Shown here piece by piece: positions 33,085 through 40,519 of a stretch of 47,550 nt of DNA. The DNA lies in assembly GCA_031260965.1 (NCBI GenBank), contig JAISKK010000101.1, positions 1 through 47,550 of the forward strand, written 5' to 3'. The notes under the pieces are model-generated. The model was not told the origin of the DNA. It searched no databases and saw only the letters and a program-made list of their open reading frames with translations. Numbering within the stretch: the stretch's first letter is position 1; each line of letters opens with the position of its first letter. The translations under genes were made by a program, and so were the position numbers. The stretch comes from Desulfovibrio sp. Lineage in GTDB: Bacteria; Desulfobacterota; Desulfovibrionia; Desulfovibrionales; Desulfovibrionaceae.

Positions 33085-34161
33085 ATGCAACGCTACAGCA
33101 TAAACGTCGGTTTTTTTCTCCTGGCCCTGACCCTGATCGGCGCCGCCTACGCCGGGCTGCTCGACAACTATACCCTGACCGTGCTCATGTTCATGGGCAT
33201 AAACATCATTTTCGCCTCCAGCCTCAATCTGGTGAACGGCTACATGGGCGAGTTCTCCTGTGGACACGCGGGTTTCATGTGTGTGGGGGCCTATGTCGGC
33301 GCTTTGCTCTCCCTGGCCCTTTTCGGCGGCGGAAAACCCTTTGGTCCTCCCCTTCTGCCCCCGGAACTGGCCGTATTTTTTTTCCCGCTGGTACTCATAG
33401 CTGCCGGGCTGGTGTCCGCGCTTTTCGGACTGCTCGTGGCCCTGCCTTCCTTTCATACGCGCGGCGATTATCTGGCGATCATCACCATCGCGGCCAACTA
33501 CATTATTATTTCGGTCATTGAGAACATAGACGCCATCGGCGGTCCGCGCGGGCTCTCCGGCATGAAAAAGAACATTAACGCCATGAGCGATTTTTTTGAG
33601 GCTCCCTGGATGTTTATCTGGGTAATCCTTGTCACCTTTGTCTGCGTCATCATTCTTTACCGGCTGGTTACCAGCACTTGCGGCAAAGGCGTTTCCGCCG
33701 TTTGCCAGAACGAGGTGGCCGCGGAGATCATGGGTGTCGATACGAACAGGGTGAAGATCATGGCCTTCATGCTTTCCTCCGGGCTGGCCGGGGTGTCGGG
33801 GGCGCTTTACGCCCACGTTTACGGCTATGTGAACGCCCAGTCCTTCAATATCCTGAAATCCACCGAAGGCATGGTCATGGTTTATCTGGGCGGTATGGGT
33901 TCCCTGTCCGGGGTGGTCATGGCCGCGGTGGCCTTTACCCTGCTCGTGGAGGGTCTGCGCTTCGCGATTCCGGCCCTGAACGGGGTGTTGCACGATTTGA
34001 GCCTGTTGCCCGCAAGTTTTGAAGTGAGTCAGGTCTGGAAATGGGTGATTATCCCCCTGATCCTGATCCTGCTCATGCAGTTTCGTCCGGAGGGGCTTCT
34101 GGGCAACCGGGAATTGACGCATGTCTTTCCGCGACTTAAAAAATGGGTAAGTTTCAAGTGA
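33085..34161 (+). CDS. livM: Branched-chain amino acid ABC permease LivM
   Basis: The 358-residue second permease subunit has ASSLNLVNGYMGEFSCGHAGFMCVGAYVGALL near the N-terminus and the conserved coupling segment CQNEVAAEIMGVDTNRVKIMAFMLSSGLAGVSGALYAH. It pairs with LivH to form the channel. The start is 12 bases after the livH stop, with GGACCGGAC upstream. Confidence 0.93.
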   Translation: MQRYSINVGFFLLALTLIGAAYAGLLDNYTLTVLMFMGINIIFASSLNLVNGYMGEFSCGHAGFMCVGAYVGALLSLALFGGGKPFGPPLLPPELAVFFFPLVLIAAGLVSALFGLLVALPSFHTRGDYLAIITIAANYIIISVIENIDAIGGPRGLSGMKKNINAMSDFFEAPWMFIWVILVTFVCVIILYRLVTSTCGKGVSAVCQNEVAAEIMGVDTNRVKIMAFMLSSGLAGVSGALYAHVYGYVNAQSFNILKSTEGMVMVYLGGMGSLSGVVMAAVAFTLLVEGLRFAIPALNGVLHDLSLLPASFEVSQVWKWVIIPLILILLMQFRPEGLLGNRELTHVFPRLKKWVSFK

Positions 34162-34170
34162 GGGATTTTT

Positions 34171-34938
34171 TTGGCTCTTCTTGAACTTGATGCTGTATCG
34201 CAGCGTTTCGGCGGCCTGAAAGCCCTGACCGATTTCAGCATTTCCCTGGAAGAAGGGGAACTGGTCGGACTCATCGGACCGAACGGAGCGGGCAAGACCA
34301 CGGTTTTCAATCTGGTTTCCGGTTTTTATGTCCCGAGCGAGGGCGCGATTACCTTTGCCGGTCGGCCGACCCGGGGACTCAAACCGCATCAGGTTACGGC
34401 ACTGGGGATGGCCCGCACCTTTCAGAACATCCGCCTCTGGAACGACATGAGCGTGCTGGACAATATCCGTCTCGCCCACTACCACCGCCTGGGCTACGGG
34501 CTGGCTGACGCCATTCTCCGCACCCGGCGCTACCGGCAGGCGGAAAAAGATATCGAGCGGGAATCCAGGAAAATTCTGGAAGTTATGGATCTGGCGGATT
34601 TTGCCGGAGAATTCCCCAAAAATCTGCCTTACGGTTTGCAACGTCGCGTGGAACTGGCCCGGGCGCTTTCCACCCGACCGCGTCTGCTCCTTCTGGACGA
34701 ACCGGCGGCGGGGCTCAACTCCGCCGATGTCGATGGTCTGATTCGCCTGATCCGCTGGATTTATGAGGAATTCAAAATCTGCATCTGGATGATCGAACAC
34801 CAGATGAAGGTGGTGATGTCTTTGTGCCAGAGACTGATGGTTATTGATTTCGGCATCACCATAGCGAGCGGGACACCAAAGGAAATTCAGAATAACCCCG
34901 AAGTCATCAAGGCTTACCTCGGCGACAGCGCCCTTTGA
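34171..34938 (+). CDS. livG: Branched-chain amino acid ABC ATPase LivG
   Basis: The 255-residue ATPase has Walker A GPNGAGKTT, MARTFQNIRLW (Q-loop), a degenerate signature LPYGLQRRVELARAL, Walker B LLLLDEPAAGLN and the C-terminal IASGTPKEIQNNPEVIKAYLG typical of LivG. The signature reads YGLQR instead of YGxQR/SGGQR, normal for this family. The start is TTG at 34171 behind GAGGG. It works with LivF. Confidence 0.93.
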   Translation: MALLELDAVSQRFGGLKALTDFSISLEEGELVGLIGPNGAGKTTVFNLVSGFYVPSEGAITFAGRPTRGLKPHQVTALGMARTFQNIRLWNDMSVLDNIRLAHYHRLGYGLADAILRTRRYRQAEKDIERESRKILEVMDLADFAGEFPKNLPYGLQRRVELARALSTRPRLLLLDEPAAGLNSADVDGLIRLIRWIYEEFKICIWMIEHQMKVVMSLCQRLMVIDFGITIASGTPKEIQNNPEVIKAYLGDSAL

Positions 34939-34951
34939 TCCGGTGAGAAAA

Positions 34952-35716
34952 ATGGATACGACGGTCAGGGATTTATCGCAAAAACAGGGTTCTGCCCTGA
35001 TCAGTGTGGAAAATCTCCATGCCGGCTACGGCAAGATAGAGGCACTGCACGGAATTTCTTTCCATGTGGAGCAGGGGGAGATAGTCACACTCATCGGCTC
35101 AAACGGGGCCGGAAAATCCTCCACCTTAAAAGCTCTCATGCGCCTTGCCCCTCCGGAATCCCCAACGGTCACGAGCGGGGAGATACGTTGCAAGGGCCAG
35201 TCTCTGCTCAATGTCGAGCCTCATAATGTAGTGGATCGCTTCAAAATGACGCTGGTCCCGGAAGGCAGACATATTTTCGGCAACCTGACGGTCATGGAAA
35301 ACCTCCACCTGGCCGCCTGGACCCGGAAAAACGAGGATACGCGCAAAAGTCTGGATCATATTTTCGGTCTTTTTCCGAGGCTCGCGGAGCGGGCCAGGCA
35401 ACGCAGCGACACCCTGTCCGGGGGCGAGCAGCAGATGCTGGCCGTGGGCCGGGCGCTGATGACCAACTGTTCGGTTATCCTGCTGGATGAGCCTTCCATG
35501 GGTCTTGCCCCGGTTCTGATGTATGATATGTTCCGTACCTTGAAACGCTTGAACGACTCCGGGCTGACCATAGTCGTGGTGGAGCAGAATGCCCGTCTGG
35601 CCCTGGAAGTGGCGGATCGCGGCTATGTGCTGGACACCGGGGAGATAGTGGCCGAAGGGAGTGGAGAGGAGTTGATGCGCCGGCCGGAGATCATGGAAGC
35701 CTACCTGGGGGGCTGA
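34952..35716 (+). CDS. livF: Branched-chain amino acid ABC ATPase LivF
   Basis: The 254-residue ATPase has Walker A GSNGAGKSS, LVPEGRHIFGNLTVMENL, signature LSGGEQQMLAVGRAL, Walker B VILLDEPSMGLAP and H-loop VVVEQNARLAL. All are typical LivF. ATG 34952 follows GGTGAG; the GTG at 34943 is an in-frame alternative. Last gene of the liv operon. No clear terminator is visible in the following bases. Confidence 0.93.
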   Translation: MDTTVRDLSQKQGSALISVENLHAGYGKIEALHGISFHVEQGEIVTLIGSNGAGKSSTLKALMRLAPPESPTVTSGEIRCKGQSLLNVEPHNVVDRFKMTLVPEGRHIFGNLTVMENLHLAAWTRKNEDTRKSLDHIFGLFPRLAERARQRSDTLSGGEQQMLAVGRALMTNCSVILLDEPSMGLAPVLMYDMFRTLKRLNDSGLTIVVVEQNARLALEVADRGYVLDTGEIVAEGSGEELMRRPEIMEAYLGG

Positions 35717-35820
35717 TTCCCTGACACGGGGGGGCGGAGTCTGTATATGTGGCTTTGCAGATATAATGGAGGTCGACCGCAGTGGACTTTAAGATGACAG
35801 CCGGAAGGAGTTGAAGCAAA

Positions 35821-36056
35821 ATGGCGAACCACAACTTAACCTAGGCGAAAAACGCCAAGAAAGACGAGTTCTACACGCAATGGGCGGACATTGAACGTGA
35901 GGTTCAGGCATATTTGGAGTTTGATGCCGATGTTTTTCGCGGAAAGACTATTCTATGCCATGCGACGACCCGTACGAGAGCAATTTCTTCAAGTATTTTG
36001 CCCTGCGCTTTAATGAGTTCGGACTAAAAAAATTGATTGCCTTTTTCATCAGCTGA
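35821..36056 (+). pseudogene. EcoRI-family adenine DNA methyltransferase remnant
   Basis: After an intact ribosome binding site (GGAAGGAG) and ATG, the frame reads MANHNLT, then TAG where family members have Lys, then AKNAKKDEFYTQWADIEREV and on to VFRGKTILCH. A frameshift near 35960 moves to a second frame reading CDDPYESNFFKYFALRFNEF then GLKKLI. This order matches the N-terminus of EcoRI-type adenine-specific methylases, whose D-D-P-x-x-S-N-F motif is clear. Homology stops at about 36040, where an IS110-type fragment begins. The gene carries a nonsense codon and a frameshift and has lost its 3' part. Confidence 0.75.
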
Positions 36057-36113
36057 AAAAAATTGAAAAATGTTCTTGGCAATGTCCAGTACGATAAAGT
36101 ATGCTCCGTTCAT
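36024..36113 (-). pseudogene. N-terminal fragment of an IS110-type transposase
   Basis: On the minus strand GGAGGCGAGTC precedes an ATG at 36113. The 29-codon frame contains YFIVLDIAKNIFQFF then SADEKGN, which matches the start of IS110/IS1111 DEDD transposases (V-x-x-D-x-A-K-N-x-F-Q ... D-E-x-G). It stops at TAG 36026..36024, where it meets the methyltransferase remnant. The rest of the element is gone. The match is short, so the call is tentative. Confidence 0.5.
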
Positions 36114-36307
36114 GACTCGCCTCCATATTTTGGTGCTCCTTCGGGATGACGCCGGTTATTAATAACGACCGATATTATCGGCTATATGGGGACGGGTCTA
36201 TCCCATCATTTTTCGCTTGAGATTTATGTAGCTTACGGCAAAAAAAGTCAGCCTGCACTAATCTCTTGGCAAGGAACAAATCTGTCAACGGAACACTTGG
36301 AGGCCTT

Positions 36308-37306
36308 ATGTACATGAACAAAGCTTTCATGCGAACGGTTTTTGCTATTGCTCTCTGTTTTGTTTTGAACAGTGCCGCTTTTGCCGCAAGCCAGGACAGC
36401 TATGATTTGCCCGATCCTTACATTTCGCTGGAAAAGCAGTACCTGAAGGAATTCCCCGAACTCCAGGTTCTGATGGACAAAATGATTGCCAACAGCAAGG
36501 CCATGCTGAAAGACCCCGCTCAGGATGTTTTACACAACCGCGTTTGCGCGGCCCTTGCCTATCAGATGGCATTGGATCGCAAAGGGGCTACTGAACTGCG
36601 CAAGCTTGGACCGGCAACCGACCTTTTGCATAACATCACAAAAGACAACAAAAAAGCCGTACTCAGTGACCCCGCCGTGCTGCAACGGGTGTCCGATCTG
36701 GTCGCTGGCCTGAAAAAAGCCGGCAAGTTTGGAAAATCAAAGGGATTTTTCTCCGACAAGGCTATTCTTGTTAATAAAGGCATTGTTGATAACCTTGCCC
36801 TTGTACACCATCTGACCGGCGCGGTTTGGGCGGCTGATGCGCTGAAAGAAGCGGGTGGATTCAGCGAAGACGAGGCGCGTACGATAGAAACGGCCATCCT
36901 CGCACATTCCACGGGATACTGGTATTTCCGTGATTCCGTTGATGAGGCGGCAGGTACGCCGGGGGCGTGGGAAACGGTATTTCCCCAGCCGGAGAGCGAC
37001 ATAGACAAATTTGCGCATGACGCTGATCTTATTTCACAGTTCGTGCCCGAGTCTGTGGCACCGGATGGAAGCAAGTGGAGACAGCTTGCCACCAAGCGCT
37101 GGGGCGCGAAAAACACGAAGGATGAAGGGCATGTCGTCTATTATGTGTTCAGCCGTCTGTATGACGAGGCCAAGACCGAGGAAGGCAGGGCCATGGCGCT
37201 GGAGCAATGGAAAGTCATCCAGCCGGATCTCTTGAAACTCATGGGCTTGAAGCCCGGTGACGATCCCCTCAAAATATTGGGGACACCGGCGTTCTGGAAA
37301 AAGTAA
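36308..37306 (+). CDS. Exported protein with a degenerate HD-hydrolase pattern
   Basis: The 332-residue protein has a signal peptide (MYMNKAFMRTVFAIALCFVLNSAAFA). Four segments come in the order seen in HD phosphohydrolases: DLLHNITKDN (HD expected), LVHHLTGAVWAADAL, TAILAHSTGYW and FAHDADLISQF. The second residue of the HD pair is Asn, so metal binding may be altered. I do not recognise a named family. ATG 36308 has GGAGG upstream. It stands alone, between decayed mobile DNA and a good terminator. Function is unknown; a periplasmic phosphohydrolase is one possibility. Confidence 0.7.
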   Translation: MYMNKAFMRTVFAIALCFVLNSAAFAASQDSYDLPDPYISLEKQYLKEFPELQVLMDKMIANSKAMLKDPAQDVLHNRVCAALAYQMALDRKGATELRKLGPATDLLHNITKDNKKAVLSDPAVLQRVSDLVAGLKKAGKFGKSKGFFSDKAILVNKGIVDNLALVHHLTGAVWAADALKEAGGFSEDEARTIETAILAHSTGYWYFRDSVDEAAGTPGAWETVFPQPESDIDKFAHDADLISQFVPESVAPDGSKWRQLATKRWGAKNTKDEGHVVYYVFSRLYDEAKTEEGRAMALEQWKVIQPDLLKLMGLKPGDDPLKILGTPAFWKK

Positions 37307-37314
37307 CAATAACA

Positions 37315-37371
37315 TGTCATTAGAATGCCCGGTGTTGCTTGTTTGCATGGCAGCGCCGGGTATGACATTTT
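37315..37371 (+). terminator. Rho-independent terminator of the HD-like gene
   Basis: TGTCAT (37315-37320) pairs with ATGACA (37362-37367), and CCCGG (37328-37332) with CCGGG (37356-37360), inside one long stem that ends in TTTT. It begins eight bases after the stop. Confidence 0.7.
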
Positions 37372-37398
37372 AAGATAGCCTGTAAAAATTATTGATTT

Positions 37399-37413
37399 TG
37401 AAATTCATTTTCA
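37399..37413. promoter_or_regulatory. Fur-like 7-1-7 inverted repeat
   Basis: TGAAATT-C-ATTTTCA has the 7-1-7 shape of Fur-family boxes, with five symmetric outer pairs. It lies in the 37372-37637 gap. Downstream, GGGAGG (37451-37456) precedes an 11-codon ORF (37461-37496, MCGTLIGGMTD) that ends at once. I see no other gene in this gap. Confidence 0.3.
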
Positions 37414-37637
37414 GTATGCTTCCTTCAGGTGGCAAGATATCCCGTTACCCGGGAGGAAATATGTGTGGGACACTGATTGGCGGTATGACAGATTGAAGCG
37501 GCAATACATCATGGCTGATTTCTCTCACCAGTGGCGAGAGTTTTTCACTGCTAATTCCCTGGCTCAGATGTCGGGTCTATACATGTCCAATCATTGGGGG
37601 AGTCCCTCAGATCAGGGCTATACCAGCGAAAAATGCT

Positions 37638-38957
37638 CTAGACCAGGGCTGTCAAATCATAAGTCGCGGCTTCCACAATCTCCGCCTCCAGCAAAGCGCC
37701 GGGACTTACTCCGGGACCGCTGACATAGGTTATCCCGTCTATTTCCGGGGCCTGGAACCAGGTCCGCCCCCTGTGCAGCCCCGGCCACTCCCCGTGGCTT
37801 GCATCCACCAGAATTTCCAGGCGTCTGCCCACATAAGCGGCGAGAAGATCCGCGCTGATCCCGGCCTGTATGCCCAGCAGTTCGTCGCGCCTGGCTTCTT
37901 TTTCCGTCTGCGGGATTTGCTCCCGCAGGGTGGCCGCCTTTGTGCCTTCCTCTGCCTCGTAGGCGAAAACGCCGAGGTGAGCGAAGCGCGTTTCTTCCAC
38001 AAAACGGCGCAGCAGCGCAAAATCAGCCGGGCTTTCGCCCGGAAAACCGGTGATCAGCGTGGAGCGCAGGGAGGCATCGGGAAAATGGGAGCGGATGCGT
38101 TCCACAATCGCCTGGGGCGGGCTTGAAAAAGGCCGGCCCATGCGTTGCAGAACAGCCGGCGCGGCGTGTTGCAGAGGCAGATCAAAATAGGGGACAAAAG
38201 GCGGGCCGGACGCGCGTAAAAAATTCAGCAAATCCTCGTTCAGACCCGAGGGATAAAGATAGAGCAGACGCAGCCGTGCCAGTCCCGGCAAGGGAAGGAG
38301 TTTCTCCAGCAGACTTTTCAAGCCATGTTTTAACCCCAAATCCCGCCCATAGGCCGTGAGGTCCTGGGCTACGAGGGCGAGTTCACGCGTCCCGCGCTGC
38401 AGAATCTGCCGCGCTTCGCGCAGCAGATTCGCCACGGGCGCGCTGCTGGCGGGCCCGCGAATCGCTGGTATGGTGCAGAAGGCGCAGGAGTTGTCGCAGC
38501 CGTCAGCGATCTTGAGCCAGGCATAGGAGGGATCTGTAGAGAGCAGACGGGCCGGGCGGCGGGCGGATGCCCCGGATAGTCCGCGCCGGACCAGGGCCGC
38601 GGCGATGCGCGTTCCCCAGGAATCCAGGTCCTTGTTATCAAGGAGCAAATCGATCTCCGGCAGGTCCGGAGCCAGGTTTTTTTCCCCGAAACGCCCGACC
38701 AGACATCCGGCCAGAACCAGCAAAGGCTTCGCCTGGGCGGAATTTTCCGTCAGTCCGTGTATGGTCTCCAGGGTCCGGCGCACGGATTCCTCAACTGCCG
38801 GGCCTATGAAGGCACAGGTGTTGATAAATACAAGGTCTGCCCCGGCCGGGTCCTCGACAAGTTTCAGACGGGAGCGTCCACCCAGAGCGCCAAGGGTTTT
38901 TTCCGTATCCACGCGATTTTTCGGGCAGCCAAGGCTGATGGAATAAATTTTAAGCAT
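37638..38957 (-). CDS. rimO: Ribosomal protein uS12 methylthiotransferase
   Basis: The 439-residue radical SAM methylthiotransferase modifies an Asp of ribosomal protein S12. It has an N-terminal UPF0004 domain (SLGCPKNRVDTEKTLG, NTCAFI, LAGCLVGR) holding one cluster by three Cys, the radical SAM motif in KIADGCDNSCAFCTIP, and a C-terminal TRAM domain. CPKNRVD separates RimO from MiaB. ATG 38957 matches the family N-terminus (MLKIYSISLGC); the open frame upstream to 39131 overlaps the divergent kinase gene. No ribosome binding site is evident. Confidence 0.94.
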   Translation of the reverse strand: MLKIYSISLGCPKNRVDTEKTLGALGGRSRLKLVEDPAGADLVFINTCAFIGPAVEESVRRTLETIHGLTENSAQAKPLLVLAGCLVGRFGEKNLAPDLPEIDLLLDNKDLDSWGTRIAAALVRRGLSGASARRPARLLSTDPSYAWLKIADGCDNSCAFCTIPAIRGPASSAPVANLLREARQILQRGTRELALVAQDLTAYGRDLGLKHGLKSLLEKLLPLPGLARLRLLYLYPSGLNEDLLNFLRASGPPFVPYFDLPLQHAAPAVLQRMGRPFSSPPQAIVERIRSHFPDASLRSTLITGFPGESPADFALLRRFVEETRFAHLGVFAYEAEEGTKAATLREQIPQTEKEARRDELLGIQAGISADLLAAYVGRRLEILVDASHGEWPGLHRGRTWFQAPEIDGITYVSGPGVSPGALLEAEIVEAATYDLTALV

Positions 38958-39060
38958 GGCGGGAGAATAAGACGCTTTGCGGCGGCGCGCAAGCGGGCAG
39001 GACTTGCCGGGCGCGACAGATTGCGCTAAAAAGCAGGGTAAAGCAAAAAAAGGAAAGGTA

Positions 39061-40191
39061 ATGCCCGCAAAAGACACTCCGGCTGGCACGACTGATTGCC
39101 GTGTGCAGAACAATCTCCTCGACCTGCTCATAGATCAGTTGGACGGTGAAATATTCATCCTGAACGAAGATGGACTTTGCCTGTCCTCAGGCCCCAAGAT
39201 TTTGGAAGGTCTGGACAAGAATGCGGAGGAACTGGACGGGCTGAGACAGAAGGATTTGGATCAGGAAAGACTGCACTGCTCAGAAAATGCAGAAAACTGC
39301 CCGATCCGGGTGGCCAGGGAAAGCGGTAAAAAGGCCGAACGCGTCTGTACCCTTGTGCAGGAAGACGGCGAGGTGCGTTATATCAACGCGTTCTGCTGTC
39401 CTTTCCCGAACCCTTCCGGGAAGGAGCGGCGTTATATTTATATACGGCGTGATGTAACCGAGCGGGAACATATGCAAATCTACAACCGCCAGACGGAAAA
39501 GATGGCGGCACTCGGTGAGCTTTCCAACTACATGGCCCATGAGATCCGAAATCCTCTTTTCTCCATAGGCGGCTTTGCCAACGCGCTCCTGCGCAACTCT
39601 TCCCTGAACGATTTGGCCAGGGAAAAGGCGAGCATAATTTACGATGAAGCCAAGCGTCTGGATTACATAATCACCGGCATCCTCAATTTCGCCCGACCTA
39701 CGGAGCAGACACTGACCGACTTCGCTGCCGAGACTGTGGCCCAACAGACCTTTGAACTCAGGACTTTGGGTTGCGAGGGACGCGGAATAAACGTTATCCT
39801 GGACATTGAGAAAAATTTGCCCAGAGCGGAAGGGAATGTGGAAAATTTCAAGCAGAGTCTGGTCAACATTATAAAAAATTCTCTGGAAGCCATGCCGGAG
39901 GGGGGGATTTTGACCCTGGTCGTAAAACGGGCGGAACCTTTTGTGCAGATTGATGTGATTGACACTGGTGCCGGTATGGACGCCGATCTGCAAAAGCAGG
40001 TTTTCAATCCTTTTTTCAGTACCAAGAATGTGGCTGCTGGTCTGGGGTTGGCGATGTCCCGTAAGGTCATCAAGGAAATGGGCGGAGATCTTGTTCTGGA
40101 AAGCCACAAGGGCAGAGGCACGCGCGTCAGCATTACGTTGCCGATGGCCCTGCACGCAAGTCAGGCTAAACATGAGGGCGAGCATGCCTGA
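39061..40191 (+). CDS. PAS-domain sensor histidine kinase
   Basis: The 376-residue cytoplasmic kinase has an N-terminal PAS domain (~20-130, IFILNEDGLCLSSG...YIYIRRDVTER), HisKA with the phosphorylated H160 in MAHEIRNPL, and an ATPase domain: N box NIIKNSLEAM, G1 DTGAGMD, F box FNPFFSTK, G2 GLGLAMSRKV. There are no membrane helices, so it senses a cytoplasmic signal; Cys residues in the PAS (CSENAENC) are notable. AAAGGAAAGG precedes ATG 39061. No response regulator is adjacent. Its last ~20 codons overlap and are duplicated with rdgB sequence at 43743. Confidence 0.9.
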   Translation: MPAKDTPAGTTDCRVQNNLLDLLIDQLDGEIFILNEDGLCLSSGPKILEGLDKNAEELDGLRQKDLDQERLHCSENAENCPIRVARESGKKAERVCTLVQEDGEVRYINAFCCPFPNPSGKERRYIYIRRDVTEREHMQIYNRQTEKMAALGELSNYMAHEIRNPLFSIGGFANALLRNSSLNDLAREKASIIYDEAKRLDYIITGILNFARPTEQTLTDFAAETVAQQTFELRTLGCEGRGINVILDIEKNLPRAEGNVENFKQSLVNIIKNSLEAMPEGGILTLVVKRAEPFVQIDVIDTGAGMDADLQKQVFNPFFSTKNVAAGLGLAMSRKVIKEMGGDLVLESHKGRGTRVSITLPMALHASQAKHEGEHA

Positions 40192-40328
40192 AAATCCGGG
40201 CTTGTTCGTCTTGCCGCGTAAATCCATAGTGCTGGATACCCGTAACCGGGGCAAGATTGGTGAACTGGCCGTGCTTTTGCGGCCTTTTGGCTGGCCGGAG
40301 TTTTGGGAAAAGTGGCTGAACAGGGGTT
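40132..40328 (+). repeat. Left copy of the kinase-tail/rdgB duplication (internally deleted)
   Basis: From ATTACG at 40132 the sequence matches 43743 onward at most positions for about 150 bases. It then jumps to match 44413-44453 up to the stop. The central ~500 bases of rdgB are missing. Similarity ends at the rdgB stop codon. The partner copy is 43743-44453. Confidence 0.88.
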
Positions 40329-40330
40329 GA
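40184..40330 (+). pseudogene. rdgB remnant with in-frame internal deletion
   Basis: ATG 40184 overlaps the kinase stop and reads 48 codons: the first ~35 residues of RdgB (MPENPGLFVLPRKSIVLD then TRNRGKIGELAVLLRPFG) joined in frame to the last 12 (WPEFWEKWLNRG). The substrate-binding TRNRGK segment remains, but the ENALLKA, DDSGL, GYDPVF and SHR motifs are lost, so it cannot be an active pyrophosphatase. It probably marks the original place of rdgB, downstream of the kinase. Confidence 0.82.
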
Positions 40331-40432
40331 GCAAATTTACATTGAAAATGTACATCGGTTTTGCAGGGGTTGCGGGCAAACATAACTCACAGCAGCGGGA
40401 TAAGAGCGGGATAAACGCCCAAATAACAGAAA

Positions 40433-40463
40433 AAGGGTTTACGACTCAGCGTCGTAACCCCTT
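40433..40463 (+). terminator. Hairpin upstream of the hybrid kinase
   Basis: AAGGGTTTACGAC and GTCGTAACCCCTT pair around TCAGC with one bulge, followed by AAAGTTT. It may terminate transcription from the kinase/rdgB remnant. The surrounding 40331-40519 is AT-richer than its neighbours and holds no gene I can support. Confidence 0.5.
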
Positions 40464-40519
40464 AAAGTTTCCGGTGGAGGCGAAGTTTAAACAGGTCTTG
40501 TCAGAAACTGGGGTTGCCT

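Larger units (their letters stand above)
35717..36307. other. Degenerate gap between livF and the exported HD-like gene
   Basis: This stretch of about 590 bases has no intact gene. It holds a TATAAT-like box (35762-35767), a broken methyltransferase gene (35821-36056) and an IS110-type transposase fragment on the other strand (36024-36113). The rest (36114-36307) is AT-rich, with a few short palindromes (for example CCGATATTATCGG near 36168). It looks like a decayed mobile-element site. Confidence 0.6.

Noticed and set aside
33001-34800. 599-codon minus-strand open frame across livM/livG
   Set aside because: It is antisense to two genes with clear transporter motifs; its translation has no recognisable domain and skewed composition.
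40331-40519. Phage attachment site before the hybrid kinase
   Set aside because: The hairpin and GC shift recalled integrase-att regions, but there is no integrase, no tRNA end and no matching second site.
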